Origin: Lumbricus rubellus
Taxonomy: Eukaryota > Annelida > Clitellata > Crassiclitellata > Lumbricidae
Reading direction: 5' to 3'
Length of the DNA stretch: 64,000 bases
Assembly: GCA_945859605.1 (NCBI GenBank)
Contig: OX243818.1
Span: forward strand, 38,271,750 to 38,335,749
The position numbers and the translations under genes are program-made. Shown here piece after piece: positions 22,146 through 35,156 of this stretch. How positions within the stretch are numbered: the first letter of the stretch is position 1; each line of letters starts with the position of its first letter. The notes beneath the pieces were generated by a model. It was not told the DNA's origin and did no database searches. It saw only the letters and a program-made list of their open reading frames with translations.

Positions 22146-23553
22146 GTAGGCCTAAGTAGGGGAGAATGTCCAGCATTGGGTCAATTTTTACATTTTAAGG
22201 CATACAATCTGTGTCATTTGTAGTACATGTAGCCTATATTGTTGAATTTAGTCCGAAACAGCAACGTTTCATTTAGGCCTATCTATTTTATTTGGTTTAT
22301 TCTTCTTTTCATCTGTTCATTGTGAAAGCCAGTGGTTAAATTTCTCGTCCAGAGGTAGCGAATGATTAGGCCTAGGCTATTCGAATTTTTGCAAATGAAA
22401 GCCTTTAGCCTAGCTAACTTTAGAATCTTCTACCGATAGAATTATTATAGTTTTAGGCCCATACTCGCTATTTGCTTTTTGGAAAATCCCACAAGATGCG
22501 TGAAACAAGAATCCGATGGCTTTATGGTTCTTAGTTACATGTTGGTAATAACATGAAGTAAAACCTACTAAAACCTGAAAAGCGAATTTTGTCAGGAAAA
22601 AATTACAAAAAAGTAGCGCACTTTAGCGCACTTTATGACACACATTATATAATTATAGGCCTGCATAATATATTTTTAAGCTTTACGGACTCTTTCTCAA
22701 ATCACCCATCCGTTGTTTTAGCTGTGTCAGGTTTTTTTAACGTGCAGTTGTAAAATAATGAGTTTGTGCAGTTGTAAAAGCAATTTTGTGCAGCGAAAAA
22801 CAACTAAAAATGATCGCTCTCATCTGATTGGGGAGTAATTTACCGTGGAGGTGGTGCAGTTAAAGAATACGGTACGCTAAACGGCGACATTGCGTGTGCT
22901 TTGGGTAGGTTTAGGGAGAAAGACTTTTGGCGACCTTTTTAGGTAGCCAAAAGGTTTTAGGCAGTAGATTAAACATTGATGGTTGTGTCGTTCTAAAATG
23001 CATTTAAAAGCCATGAACTGTGTAGAACTGTTTCGGATGATTGGTTGTAAAAATTGTTATGTAACGAATGATAAACATAGGCTATATTATCGGAAACACA
23101 GAACTGAAATAACTGTTTGGCTATGACCTATTTTGGTCTTTTTTACTCGAGCCGGGGGGAAACAGGCCAATAATAATATTTAAACCTGGCAGACATAGCA
23201 GTTGGTCGTTTTATTGTTGTGCTTACCAAACCGTGAAGGCACAGTCCTACATACCTCACCAGGTTTACTGTCAATTCCGCTCACACAATACCGCGATGTT
23301 CACTATACCGCGAACGATCGTTACCGCGCATCTGCTGATTTTTCATTATGTTATCGCACGAGGTGGTTCCGAACATTGCGTTCAAACTTTGCAAGTTTAG
23401 TGGTGCAACAGTGGCTACCCTTCTGAACAACATTTAAAACGAAGCCGTCCATATTACGTTTAGCAGTGGCCATATGTCTAACTGGCCTTGTTAGCTACAC
23501 CGGTAAGCGAGAGCGGCATTCGTCTGTTGGTTGCAACGGACTGCGGTTCAAGC
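22146..23553. other. Unassigned stretch downstream of gene 1
   Basis: Includes a lone GTAGGGGAGAATGTCCAGCA at 22156 that looks like one end of the TAGGGGA-type elements without its partner. Otherwise AT-rich with frequent TAGGCCTA motifs; no exon. Confidence 0.4.
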
Positions 23554-24006
23554 ACCGGTGTAAAGGTTTCAAATTACCTCCTCCTAAACATTACCCCCCG
23601 GTAACTTGAAACCGGTCTCAGATTACCCCCCGAAAACTAGATTTGCATCAATCATCGCATTTATTGCACTAAAAAAATCAGAAAAATCATCCCGCTTCTT
23701 GTTTTGGTCTGCAGAATATCATCTGTCATCCCACTTCGTGTTTTATTATCAATATTTTGATCCGAAATAAATAATAGCCTCGAAGACATTTTCTCAATTG
23801 TGACTTCGGCTAGTATTTTAGTAACAGATGTAAATATTGATAACAAACCACGAAGTGGGATGACGGATGAAAATCTTCAGACCAAAACAAGAAGCGGGAT
23901 GATTTTTCCGATTATTTTAGTGCAATAAATGCGATGATTGATGCAATTTACAGTTTTCAGGGGGGGGTAATGTTTAGGAGGGGGTAATCTGAAACCTTTA
24001 CACCGG
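23554..24006. mobile_element. Snap-back MITE, ACCGGTGTAAAGG family (copy 2)
   Basis: 453 bp with both ends (ACCGGTGTAAAGG and CCTTTACACCGG) and the inner paired arms. Best preserved with 3196-3643. Confidence 0.8.
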
Positions 24007-24219
24007 GCTGGGAGTTGACATTCAGAGATTTATAATATATCTTGGGCTAGCACGTGTGGGACGCAGGGGTGCAAACTGCTGCGGAGCGACCTTGGGCAAG
24101 TTGCTTACCCATCATTGTCGGTGTGGAAGGCAACGGATAACCACCTCACTCATCTCATTCCCAAAGGCGTAAAGCCAATGAATCTGCCTACGGGCAGAGC
24201 ACCACCACCACCATCATCA

Positions 24220-24390
24220 TCATCAGTAGCTATAGATTGACGAAAATAAAGCATGAGAAATGGAAGCTGAATGAGGGTATTTTTATATATGAAATAGAAG
24301 CTGGATTGACGAAAATAGAGCATGAGAAATGGAAGCTGGATGAGGGTATTTATATAAAATAGAAGCTGCATTCACGAAAATAAAACATGA
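24220..24390. repeat. AGAAGCTGGAT-type tandem repeat, about 2.5 units
   Basis: Units of 65-70 bp: TTGACGAAAATARAGCATGA, GAAATGGAAGCTGRATGAGG, then a T-rich stretch. The same words occur inside foldback elements at 42360-42830, 43930-44310 and 53630-54040. Confidence 0.65.
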
Positions 24391-24815
24391 ACAACATTCT
24401 ATTTTTATACATTTAGCTATTAAGAACATTTGAAATTAGTCCGTTCATATTACGCCATAGACTGTTCAACTGTTATGCTTGTCACTTTGTATTTGTACCA
24501 ACAACCTTATACTAACAGCAAACAGCGATTAAGAGGATTAGACTACTTCATGCTAATAGCCTATCACGACGTGTCTATCAATGAATCAACAGATGCGCGG
24601 TAATGATCGTTTATTAGCCTGTTAGGCTAAGTTATTCATTAATTTATTTCTGCATTGATAAGCCACAAAATTTGAATTGGTGACCAGCGACAAGAGGCAG
24701 ATGAACAATAATTATCAAGTAATTTCCATAGGGAGTCTGGTGAGCAGGTTGAAACCTTCAAACGTTGGATGACATACCCAGCACCACCGAATATACCTCC
24801 TTTATCGCTGTAATT

Positions 24816-25110
24816 CAGGGGCGGATCCAGGGGGCCAATCCGGCCATGCCCCCCCATTTAAAACTGCCATGGGACGTGCCCCCCATCCGGTTTGAAATTA
24901 GTAACGCGATTATGGGGTTCACTGTATATTGCCCCTCCCCCTATTCAGAAAATTGCAGGTGACGTGGCCTCCACAGAGTTTTTGGATGGAAGACTAAAAA
25001 ACATTGGCAGATCACTAAAAAAAGTCATAAACTTTTTTCCGGAAAGTTTTTTCGCCGGCTGACAAAATTTTTTGCCCCCCCCCCTTCGAAACGTTCTGGA
25101 TCCGCCACTG
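24816..25110. mobile_element. hAT MITE with exact 8-bp target duplication
   Basis: Ends CAGGGGCGGATCCAGG and CTGGATCCGCCACTG; flanks CTGTAATT at 24808-24815 and 25111-25118, identical. 295 bp, no coding. The interior shows poly-C runs and an AGACTAAAAA/AAAAAAGTC word shared with the element at 27677. Confidence 0.92.
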
Positions 25111-25118
25111 CTGTAATT

Positions 25119-25605
25119 ATCCAGCAAGGGAAGCGAAAGAGTGAGGAAAGGTCACTTGATTTGGGCCTACTGATTTATTAGAGTCTACATCCATTGCTTT
25201 TCCAGCATAAACGAAAAATTGAATTGAATTGAATAGAATAGAATGATTGATGTCTCTTTGTCTTGGGTGAATAATCCCATTCTTTGATGCACAATCGACT
25301 CCGACACTACAGAAGATATTTAAAAATGCTAATACGCTGTTGCTGTTGCTGCCACCAGTAGGCATCAACAGGACAAGCAGAAACAACAACACCAAAAATA
25401 ACTACTACTGCTAGCGATATCTGGCAGCTGCTATTGGTGTTACCAGCGGCGCCGCCAGGATTTTTTTTCTGTACGCACAAGATTTTTTTATGCACGCACA
25501 AGATTTTTTTCTGTAGCCTACGCACAACTTGCACAAAATAATACGCCCCTATGAAGCGAACAGCGATCGATACGAGCTTATAATTATAATATTATATATA
25601 TATAT
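25119..25605. other. Unassigned stretch with tandem GCACGCACAAGATTTTTTT
   Basis: Near 25470-25530 three copies of TACGCACAAGATTTTTTTCTG follow each other, followed by a short AT dinucleotide run. No exon. Confidence 0.45.
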
Positions 25606-26393
25606 CAGTGGCGGCACCTGGATTTTTGGTTTGGGGGGGCTGAAGCCCTAAGTCCTTCCTCCCTCCCAGGGGTGCAACTATAGAACATTGCAAGCGCCGA
25701 AGGCGCGAAGCTGCGAGTGCCGAAGGCACGAAGCCCTAGGCTTACCGACTAGAGGGCCTTTGGAAGCGTCGTAAGCTCCCCCAGCGGGGTCTGGGGCGGA
25801 GCCCCAGCCACTAACGCATTTTTAGCTCTGTTGACTTCAACTGAAGCCATTTTAGGCTCTTTTTTGACAGCTATTTATGCATGAAAAATCATAAAAACGG
25901 GATCAGTGGCGGATCACCAGCCACCAACGCAGCCCTTTTAAGGCTCTTTTTGAGAGATAATTATGCACGATAAAATCAAGAAAACAACGGGGTCTGGGGC
26001 GGAGCCCCAACCACCAATGCATTTTTTTAAGCTCTGTTGACCTCAACTGGAGCTCTTTTAAGGCTCTTTTTTGAGAGATAATTATGCACGATAAAATGAT
26101 GAAAACAAGTACACAACTACAGGCGTATAGCCCCTCAGCCAGCCGGCGGGCTGCATATGGTGTACATAACCTCATCACTGGACGGCGGCATGTTTGGCAT
26201 AATATTATATTCGGTGTATTCTATTAAGATAAGCACTCTACGCTATGATTACATAGTTGATTTCATTTCCGTTGGTCACTGTCTAGCTTTCTTTTTCAAA
26301 GTTAGCAGTTGTAGAGATTTTCCTCGTTTTGTTTGGGGGGGGCTGAGCCGCCGATAGGGGGGCTTAGCCCCATAGCCCCCTGCCGCTGCCACT

Positions 26394-26394
<1 letters not shown>
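25606..26394. mobile_element. hAT-type element, same family as 13039, reversed, about 2 repeat units
   Basis: Ends CAGTGGCGGCACCTGG and CCTGCCGCTGCCACTG. Inserted into a TA run (flanks ATATATAT and GTATATAT, 7 of 8). Its right-hand third is the reverse complement of 32440-32700 of the sister element, and its left-hand part matches the sister's right end. Only two clear 118-bp units remain and one is scrambled by a local rearrangement at 25905-25930. Confidence 0.88.
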
Positions 26395-26433
<39 letters not shown>

Positions 26434-27676
26434 AAATTTCAATAGATTCAATAGAATTTCATCGTTTATAATATTTTACGCGTTAATTCACAATTTGTTA
26501 TTTTTTTAGCCTCTCCGCGCTGTACGCACTTGCGTAAGTGCGTACGCCTAACGGCGCCCCTGGGTGTTACTACTAGGCTACTAGCCTAAACCGCGTGATT
26601 CGGTAGGCTACACACGCGGTGCGCACGCTCACTAACATTGTTGTGTGTCCGAGTTAATTTGCAATCGAGACGATAACCCGCGGGTAAAGGCAATCCTCCC
26701 AGGGAAACTTAGCGCGAAACAGGCATTTCTGGAAGCACCGTAAGTCGTATCTCAAAAGTCAAAGATAATAATTATTATGAAGTTGAAGATAGGCTATTTG
26801 GTTGACTTGAAGTCCAACAGTTCTCCAACACTGATGCAAAGACACGGCATGCAGCATGCAAGCGTCTGACGCAGCGCATATCTGCTGATGAAGTTGAAAG
26901 GACATGGTTTAACGATTGAAAAAGTCTGTACCCTGAATATTCAGTTATGGTACTGACTCCTACAAACACCCAAAATGGTTCTTTCTAAGTTCGAGTTGGC
27001 AAAACACTATGTGCGAATTTCCCGGTGAAACGGCGCCATATTGAGTCACTAATCACAACAAAATGTTATAGCTAGGGCTGTCTGTTGAACTCTGTTCCAA
27101 ACATAGTATTGAAATTTAAGCTAGTAGGCTACCAGTTAGATCTTTTTAAGGCTGATACTAGAGTGAAATGCCTTTAATTTGACGTATTAAGAAAAATAAT
27201 AAAATACAAATAATTATTGGCTAAGTTATTATTTATAGGCCCAAGCATTAAAAGTCGATGCATTTATGCTGGTCCACCCTGTACATACGCTAAAAAGCAC
27301 AAAATAAACGTATTGCTTCACATAACCCTAGTTTCAAATCAATGGAATAAGAATATTTACGAATATAATAATACAAACGGCCGCCAGTACGGTTACACTT
27401 AGATTTCGTCCACGGCGGCCAATAACTCATCTCACAGCGAATGTGGCCGTACGGCCGCAGTTTGCGCATCGCTGATCTAAAGGAACGGTGGATGCTGTAG
27501 CCTATGCGTGTATTGACTACAACATCGTAGCCTATAATAATATTATGACTAATATTGACTATAGCAGATAATATGGCATCGTATAGGATCGAAATTATCT
27601 GATGGTCATGGATCAAGGTAAACAATATTACAATTCTAAGAATATCTTTAGGCCTACATAATTTTTCGGCGTAGCC
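26395..27676. other. Unassigned stretch
   Basis: Starts with a (TA)n run to about 26428. The rest is AT-rich single-copy-looking DNA without a supported exon. Confidence 0.4.
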
Positions 27677-28319
27677 CAAGGCCGTATTTAGGGGGGTGTT
27701 TTGGGTGTTTGAACACCCCCCGAAATGGAAAATGCATAAAAAAATCCAATGCATTTTCTAATTTTGTAAGCAAAAACCGTGAAAAAGCCACGAAAACACC
27801 CCCCGAGAAAATGGGAATTTTTCTCAAAATTTCGACCGGACGACTAAAAAAAAAAAAAAAAAAAAAAGGTCATCAGAAAATTTGGCGGCGAAAATGGAAA
27901 TTTTTCACAAGATTTCGACCGGACGACTAAAAAAAAAAAAGGTCATCAGAAAATTTGGCGGCGAAAATGGAAATTTTTCACAAGATTTCGACCGGACGAC
28001 TAAAAAAAAAAAAAAAAAAAAAAAGGTCATCAGAAAATTTGGCGGCGAAAATGGAAATTTTTCACAAGATTTCGACCGGACGACTAAAAAAAAAAAAAAA
28101 AAAAAAAAAGGTCATCAGAAAATTTGGCGGCGAAAATGGAAATTTTTCACAAGATTTCGACCGGACGACTAAAAAAAAAAAAAAAAAAAAAAAAAAAGGT
28201 CATCAGAAAATTTGGCGGCGAAAATGAAAATTTTTCACAAGATTTTGACCGGACGACAAAAATTTTTTTTCGCCGCCATTGAAAACACCCCCCGAAATAA
28301 AATCCTGGCTACGGCCTTG
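27677..28319. mobile_element. hAT-type element with five poly-A-linked repeats
   Basis: Ends CAAGGCCGTATTTAGG and CCTGGCTACGGCCTTG; flanks GCGTAGCC at 27669-27676 and 28320-28327, identical. The interior holds five units beginning GGTCATCAGAAAATTTGGCG and ending CGACCGGACGACT plus an A-run that varies from about 10 to 28. The units are nearly identical, so amplification is recent. Non-coding. Confidence 0.93.
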
Positions 28320-28327
28320 GCGTAGCC

Positions 28328-28849
28328 TATAATAGCCTAATTATGCCCATGTGATTTGAGTAAAAAATAAAATGAAATAAACCATAGATGTTACTGATTT
28401 TGTGTTATGACTTAGACATCAGATGTCTGATTGGTCAAGCCTGGGTAAGTTCGGAAACATCATTGGCATAATTTTATTAATTTATTGGAAGTTCTAAGAA
28501 AAAGCTATTATAGGTATTTGTGTAGGCGCACCTCAGCGTCACACGTACTAAATAATTACTGTTGGCCAATCCACTTGGAAAGAGCTTTCGCTGGAGATGA
28601 ATTTGCACAATATAAATAATACAAATTGATACATTTTAAAAGCTGCAGAAACCTCATCTGTATACTGCAGTGGCTGGACTGAGAGCGTCTCTGCGTAGGT
28701 TTCAAGAGGGATATCTATAAAAAAATATATAAAAATACAATTAATGAATACATACATGCATCATGTATGCATGTATGCAGTATTACATACATAATACTTA
28801 TGTACAATGTTGTACATACATACATAGCCTACATGTTCACAGAGTGCAC
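28328..28849. other. Unassigned stretch
   Basis: No exon or element recognised; ATGCATGCAT-type words lead into the next microsatellite. Confidence 0.4.
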
Positions 28850-29082
28850 ATAAATGCATGCATACATACATACATACATACATACATACATACATACATA
28901 CATACATACATACATACATACATACATACATACATACATACATACATACATACATACATACATACATACATACATACATAAATACATACATACATACATA
29001 CATACGTACATACATACATACATACGTACATACATACATACATACATACATACAAACATACACATGATACATAGTCATACAT
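28850..29082. repeat. (TACA)n microsatellite
   Basis: About 55 CATA/TACA units with a few TACG variants. Frames reading YIHTYIHT or MYVCMYVC are artefacts. Confidence 0.97.
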
Positions 29083-29189
29083 ACATGTTGGATTGTTGAT
29101 CCAAAATTTGGTTGAGGCTACTTGCTTCATGTGCCATCAATGCACAAATTGTTCGCATTGCTGAAAGAGGTTGCCTATGGGACCTGAAT

Positions 29190-29620
29190 AAAATATAATT
29201 AGTTTAATGATACATGTAATTTGTTGGCACGAAACCATTTATCAATTTCAAAAAGTTGGCCATTCACTATTTTATAGAGGGTGGTAAGGGAGCTGTGAGA
29301 ATAAAAGATAGTGGGCCTAGTGTCATCAGCGAAAAGGATGGAGTACATAAGAGGAGATGTGTTAGGAATATCATTAATGAAAAGAAGAAATGATAAAGGT
29401 CCCAGGTTCGATCCTTGCGGAACACCAAAGAGAACAGAGCGCATCGTTGAATAGGCACCGTTGCAGTAAACTGCTTGTGATCGATTTTCAAAATACTAGA
29501 AAACCATTTATGTTGGACTTCTCTTATACCACAGTTGGCACAGTTATCGAGTTTTTTTTAGTAAGATATCATGGCTTACCGACGTACTGTGTCAAAAGCC
29601 TTGGCTACAGTGGTGTAGTC
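29190..29620 (-). mobile_element. LINE reverse transcriptase relic
   Basis: Minus strand. Shows VAKAFDTV (block A), FGVPQGSNLGPLSFLLFINDI (block B) and the catalytic ILFADDT (block C), then WFRANKLHVSLN. Frameshifts and stops occur between blocks A and B. It differs in wording from the L2/CR1-like LINE that dominates this window, so it is another lineage. Confidence 0.82.
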
Positions 29621-29710
29621 CTAAAAAATGAAGTGGGGGAACGCTTCATATTAGGCTTACAACTTTTTTCTCAATTATTAATTTATTGTTATTACAGTTA
29701 TGTAGGCTTA

Positions 29711-29711
29711 C

Positions 29712-29749
<38 letters not shown>

Positions 29750-29753
29750 TTTT
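29711..29753. repeat. (AAGT)n microsatellite
   Basis: About ten tetramer units TAAG/AAGT. Confidence 0.95.
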
Positions 29754-29805
29754 CTTTATTACTCCAACTGCAAACGCACAATGGGACACAGAACATCATT
29801 ATATA

Positions 29806-30977
29806 CAGGGTGGGCCAGAAGTATTTGTTCAACTTTGAAGGCCTATAACTTAGGCAGTTTAGCAAGTAAGTGTATGCTTAATGCATCAAATTAAAGGTCG
29901 TTATATCAGCTACAAATGCTCAAAAATTTACATTTTTAGCTTTAATAATAATTGCGTAAAACTACTGTACTGAATATGTATAAGTTTACAAGGATTTTAC
30001 AATGATTTTAATTCGTCTATCTTGCAAAACATAGTACTTGGAAAATTAGTATTTGCAAGTTTGCATTATTGATAGCCATTAACCTTTACCGATCCGAATT
30101 TTTTTTGCGCCAGCCCCACCAGATCCGAATAAAATTGCATTAAATATTTGGTGCAACATAATCACTTTAACATTTTCTTCACCATATAACACTATTCAAA
30201 GTGTTTATACATTATCATGCATAGGATAATGTTGAGGTTGTCAATTGAAATTTCCAACTACATCCTACTTGAATTGTATTATAGGGTGTGATACCGTTCG
30301 AAACAGGTGTCCGGGTGGAGGCCCGGTTGACGGGGACATGTCTTGCAGTGAAAGTTAGTACGTCTGCGGCACCTATCCTCTTCCACAGATGTATCTAAAT
30401 TATCTATCATCTGTAAAACTTTAGTACCACACATACGCTTAGCCATTTCAACACTAATTTCAATTTTGTAATAAAGAAAGTAGACTAATATTTATTTATT
30501 TACTCAATGTTCATGGTAGGAAAACTATCAAATGTGACCTTGTCAAATCTACGTCATCTAGGTGATCGAAGTCATCTAGGTCACATACTTATGGCGGGAG
30601 CCGCAGCCTAGACACGTGGACTTACTAAATGTATTATAGCCCACGATGTTATTGATCGGTTTTTGGCCGCTTCTACCGGACATAGGAGCTCCTAGGGCCT
30701 TGCCAAACTAATGTCCGCTCATACCGGACACTGGACTTAAAGCGGTTTTTTATTTGTCCGCTCAGGGCGGCCTACGGATCGGTAAAGGTTAAGAAAACAA
30801 GATAGGTGCGGTGCACAGTAATTATTATGGCGCGTAGTGCAAGCTACCGTAATGAAATTTGTCGGACTTATAGCTGATATAACGCCCTTTAATTTGATGC
30901 ATTAAGCATACACTTACTTGCTAAAGTGCCTAAGTTATAGGCCTTCAAAGTTGAACAAATACTTCTGGCCCACCCTG
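29806..30977. mobile_element. Mariner-like MITE with long inverted arms
   Basis: Ends CAGGGTGGGCCAGAAGTATT and inverse, flanked by TATA on each side (TA target type). Paired arms extend over at least 110 bp (left includes TTCAACTTTGAAGGCC, right its inverse). No transposase. It carries a second element (30083-30788) inside. Confidence 0.83.
30083..30788. mobile_element. TTAA-flanked element nested in the mariner-like MITE
   Basis: Ends CCTTTACCGATCCG and inverse CGGATCGGTAAAGG, with TTAA at 30079-30082 and 30789-30792. TTAA plus CCY ends point to piggyBac-type movement. 706 bp, non-coding; the interior repeats CCGCTCATACCGGACA-type words. Confidence 0.8.
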
Positions 30978-31689
30978 TATAATACATCGAAGTAATAATA
31001 GGTAATAAAAACGTGCAAATTAAAATAACAAGTCAAATTATAATATAATTGCTAAACTATTATCGGCAAACAAGTTAAATATATAGCATTCTCGTGATAA
31101 ATCCTTTATCAATCAACGAGTCACATCGTGGTATCTCTAGATTATGTGAGCGGGGCCTAAGGGAATAACCAGTTATACACGTTCAGGCGGAAGAATATAA
31201 TGGAAGACATGACCAGGGTCACAGAGGATAGAAGAAACTACTGTACTACTGTATTATTTTCATTTATCATTAGCTTTTATTTACAAGCCATTGAACACAT
31301 ATATAAATATGTCTGCGAAACTGCGAAAGGCCCCAGTAAGTAAGCAGCTGAAACTGTGAATCTTGATTTTTTTGTTTCCTCCCTGGAAAAAAGTGGGGGA
31401 ACGGCGTTCCCCCGCGTTCCCCTCCCACTACACCACTGCTTGGCTAAGTCAAAGTCTCAAAGAAAATTCCCAGGGAGAATTCATTATTCTCAACATCTTC
31501 ATAAATTTTGTCCTGAATACTTACATGTAGTAATGGTAGAGAGGGAGAACGACCTGCTTGGAATCCATGTTGAGGTGGATATAATTTATTTATAGTGTTA
31601 GCTTTTCAAGAAAATTAGGCTTACTCAGTCTTTTATACACAAGCTTTTCAAATATTTTGGTAAAAAACCACGACACAACTGACATAGCG
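30978..31689. other. Unassigned stretch
   Basis: AT-rich; nothing firm beyond a possible transposon-end scrap near 31390-31435 (GGAACGGCGTTCCCCC). Confidence 0.35.
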
Positions 31690-31956
31690 ACCCAGATGCC
31701 TCTAGATGTCATGATGGGGAGTAGACATGCACAGGTCGGTTAGGACAGACCGGTGGAGGGAGTCGGCGGGGAGAGCGTTGGACACATACGGGCATTGACC
31801 CACGCTGTCCTTCTCTCCCAGTATTCTCTTCAATCAGACAAGGTGGTCTCGCTTCTCCAAGATGCTAATGGTATGGAGCAGACCTGCTGACCGGACCGGT
31901 TGAAGCTGGGGAACATGGCAGACAGAGAGTGGCATCATCCTTAGGCATTGAGCCTA

Positions 31957-31957
<1 letters not shown>
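31690..31957 (+). mobile_element. Probable LINE 3' end preceding the GAT array
   Basis: Ends ACAGAGAGTGGCATCATCC, parallel to the AGAGAGTGGCGTCGGCACC that precedes the first GAT array at 11547. Just before the array there is a perfect 14-bp stem (CATCATCCTTAGGC, loop ATTGA, inverse). Family assignment uncertain. Confidence 0.45.
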
Positions 31958-32022
<65 letters not shown>

Positions 32023-32124
32023 CTGATGCTGATGCTGATGATGATGATGATGACGACGATGATGATGATGACGACGATGATGATGATGATGATTATGATT
32101 ATGATGATGACGACGATGATGATT

Positions 32125-32190
<66 letters not shown>

Positions 32191-32199
32191 ATGATGATA
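31958..32199 (+). repeat. (GAT)n microsatellite with GCT, GAC and TAT variants
   Basis: About 80 trinucleotide units with interspersed CTGATG, GACGAC and TTATGA interruptions. Confidence 0.97.
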
Positions 32200-32387
32200 A
32201 GACTTTCGGACATTCAATGGTTTTTCAAAGTAGTCCTTCGCTCTCTGCTGAAAAATGGGATTTTTTATCATATAACGCTTTATAAAAAGACACAACATGG
32301 TCATAAGCTTGATTTGGGTCATTGTTAGTAGGCTACACGCTTCAGTAATTGAGGACCAATGGCATTGAGTATGGAAAGTATTGTGTA

Positions 32388-33802
32388 CAGTGGCGGCGGC
32401 AGGGGGGGGCTAGGGGGGCTAAGCCCCCCCTATCGGCGGCTCAGCCCCCCCAAAACAAAACGAGGAAAATCTCTACAACTGCTAACTTCGAAAAAGAAAG
32501 CTAGACAGTGACCAACGGAAATGAAATCAACTACGTAGCCTAATCATAGCGTAGAGTATTTATCCTATAGAATAGAATACACCGAATATAATATTATGCA
32601 AAACACGCCGCCGTCCCGGGATGAGGTTATGTACACCATATGCAGCCCGCCGGCCGGCTGAGGGGCTACGCCTGTAGTTGTTTTGTACTTGTTTTCAAGA
32701 TTTTATCGTGCATAGTTATATATCTTTCAAAAAAGAGCCTTAAAAGGGCTCCAGTTGAGGTCAACAGAGCTAAAATGCATTGGTGGCTGGGGCTCCGACC
32801 CAGACCCCGTTGTTTTCATGATTTTTTATGCATAAATAGTTGTCAAAAAAGAGCCTTAAAAGGGCTCTAGTTAAGGTAAACAGAGCTAAAAAATGCGTTG
32901 GTGGCTGGGGCTCCGCCCCAGACCCCGTTTTTTCATGATTTTTTATGCGTGAATAGCTGCCAAAAAAGAGCCTAAAAATGGCTCCAGTTGAGGTCAACAG
33001 AGCTAAAAATGCTTTGGTGGCTGGGGCTCCGCCCCAAACCCCGTTTTTTCATGATTTTATCATGCATAAATAGCTGTCAAAAAAGAGCCTTAAAAGAGCT
33101 CCGGTTGATGTCAACAGAGCTAAAAATGCGTTGGTGGCTGGGGCTCCGCCCCAGACCCCGTTGTTTTCATGATTTTATCATGCATAAATAGCTGTCAAAA
33201 AGAGCCTAAAATGGGCTCTAGTTCAGGTCAACAGAGCTAAAAAATGCGTTGGTGGCTGGGGCTCCGCCCCAGACCCCGTTTTTTCATGATTTTTTATGCG
33301 TGAATAGCTGCCAAAAAAGAGCCTAAAAATGGCTCCAGTTGAGGTCAACAGAGCTAAAAATGCTTTGGTGGCTGGGGCTCCGCCCCAAACCCAGTTTTTT
33401 CATGATTTTATCATGCATAAATAGCTGTCAAAAAAAGAGCCTTAAAAGAGCTCCGGTTGATGTCAACAGAGCTAAAAATGCGTTGGTGGCTGGGGCTCCG
33501 CCTCAGACCCCGTTGTTTTCATGATTTTATCATGCATAAATAGCTGTCAAAATAAGCCTAAAATGGGCTCTAGTTCAGGTCAATAGAGCTAAAAATGCGT
33601 TGGTGGCTGGGGCTCCGCCCCAGACCCCGCTGGGGGAGCTTACGACGCTCCCCCAGACCCCCTAGTCGGTAAGGGCTTCGTGCCTTCGGCGCTCGCAGCT
33701 TCGCGCCTTCGGCGCTTGCAATATTCTATAGTTGCACCCCTGGGAGGGAGGAATGACTTAGGGCTTCAGCCCCCCAAACCAAAAATCCTGGCGCCGCCAC
33801 TG
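32388..33802. mobile_element. hAT-type element, same family as 13039, about 8 repeat units
   Basis: Ends CAGTGGCGGCGGCAGG and CCTGGCGCCGCCACTG; flanks ATTGTGTA at 32380-32387 and 33803-33810, identical. Left unique part 32400-32700, then eight units of about 118 bp, each with CTGGGGCTCCGCCCCAG, then a right unique part. Two pairs of units (32900/33252 and 33018/33367) are near-identical blocks, showing that units spread in groups. Confidence 0.95.
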
Positions 33803-34187
33803 ATTGTGTATTTGCTGTTTAACGTCAATGTGTGGTAACAAAGACCATTAGTGACGACCTCCTCTTTTATCCAGGCTTAGGACTGGCGTAGTGCAACCAG
33901 CGGCGGAGTTCTGGAAAGTATTACTGCACATTGAACAAGATATAATTTATACCCGACCGAAGTAGTAACTGGGTGTGTACTCAAGCTACATAGCAGCACA
34001 GGCAGCCTGAGTGTGCAGCCTGGGCTGACAGGTCAAGCAGGCAGATGTACGATCGAGAGACAGGAGATAAAACTTTTTAGGTCACAGTCGTTGAGAAAAG
34101 GGCTCAAATAACCACATTATTATGAAAAGCACTCAATAATAAAATAAATCAATTAACAACAATCAAATTCAAACATAGCAATCATAA

Positions 34188-35156
34188 CCCTCAGGCTACC
34201 AAGCTTTTTTGTAACACTGACTACCAAAGGGGGGGTGGTTAAAACCCCCCCTGGATTTTGGGTTTGGTTTGATATATCATCACTAAGTCTTGTAATACAT
34301 CAATGGATTCAGCATTCATTTCTGCACAAAATGGTATATTTAGGTTTAAAATATGTGAAAGCACCTTGAAATTATGAATTTTTTCCGTAGGCACCTGTCA
34401 ATGTCACTAAATGTAGGCTATACTTTCGCATAAGCAAAATGATGTTTTTAACATAATTTAATTATTTGAAAATAGTTTACATATAATAAAGTCCAATATC
34501 CAACTATAAAAACAAGTAATAAGTTAGTTATAATTACCATAAAAAGAAAAAACCATGTAGTAGCTGCTGAATAACGTTTACGCAGACTTATCGGTTTTCG
34601 TTGCAAAAAACCCAACATTTTCACACATTTAAATTTATTTTTGAGCACTTCCGGTCGTCAAATGTCAAATTAATTGGTATAAAAAATAGCCCTAGATACC
34701 TTCTGTAGAACTTCATAATTTATTTATCTTGGAAAATACATTATGAATAAGTTTTAATAGGAAAAACATGAAAAGTTTATGAAAATAAAACGCCTTTATT
34801 TATATTTTAATTTATTTTGAACACTTCCGCTTGTCAAAAGACAACTCAGTGAGCATGGAAATGTAGCCCCACATTCCCTCTACAGAATTGTGTAATTTGT
34901 GTTTCTTCATGTCAAAGGACGGATCCGATACAGCCGATAATCTAAGGGGTGGTATCCGCCCCCTCGGGTGCCTATGGTATATCGGGTATAGCTTTTGAAT
35001 GGCACGGTATATCATCACACATTTTGGCTCAAAATGTGTGCAAATGAATCCTCTACAGCTAGCCTACTTGAAACGTCAAAATTTTATTCCAAACGATACA
35101 CGTTTGATTTGGGAAAATGTAGGGGGTGGATACCACCACCCCTGGTAGCCCGAGGG
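34188..35156. mobile_element. piggyBac-type MITE
   Basis: Ends CCCTCAGGCTACCA and inverse TGGTAGCCCGAGGG. TTAA follows on the right (35157-35160); the left has ATAA in that place, one base off. Inside are further GGTGGTATCCGCCCCC/GGGGGTGGATACCACC words in inverted order. Non-coding. Confidence 0.68.

Noticed and set aside
27290..27754. 154-residue minus-strand open frame
   Set aside because: Runs into the end of a hAT element, no domain, no splice logic, atypical composition.
28761..29130. Open frames reading MYVC or YIHT repeats, also at 39302-39949
   Set aside because: Translation of TACA/ATGT microsatellites; no gene structure.
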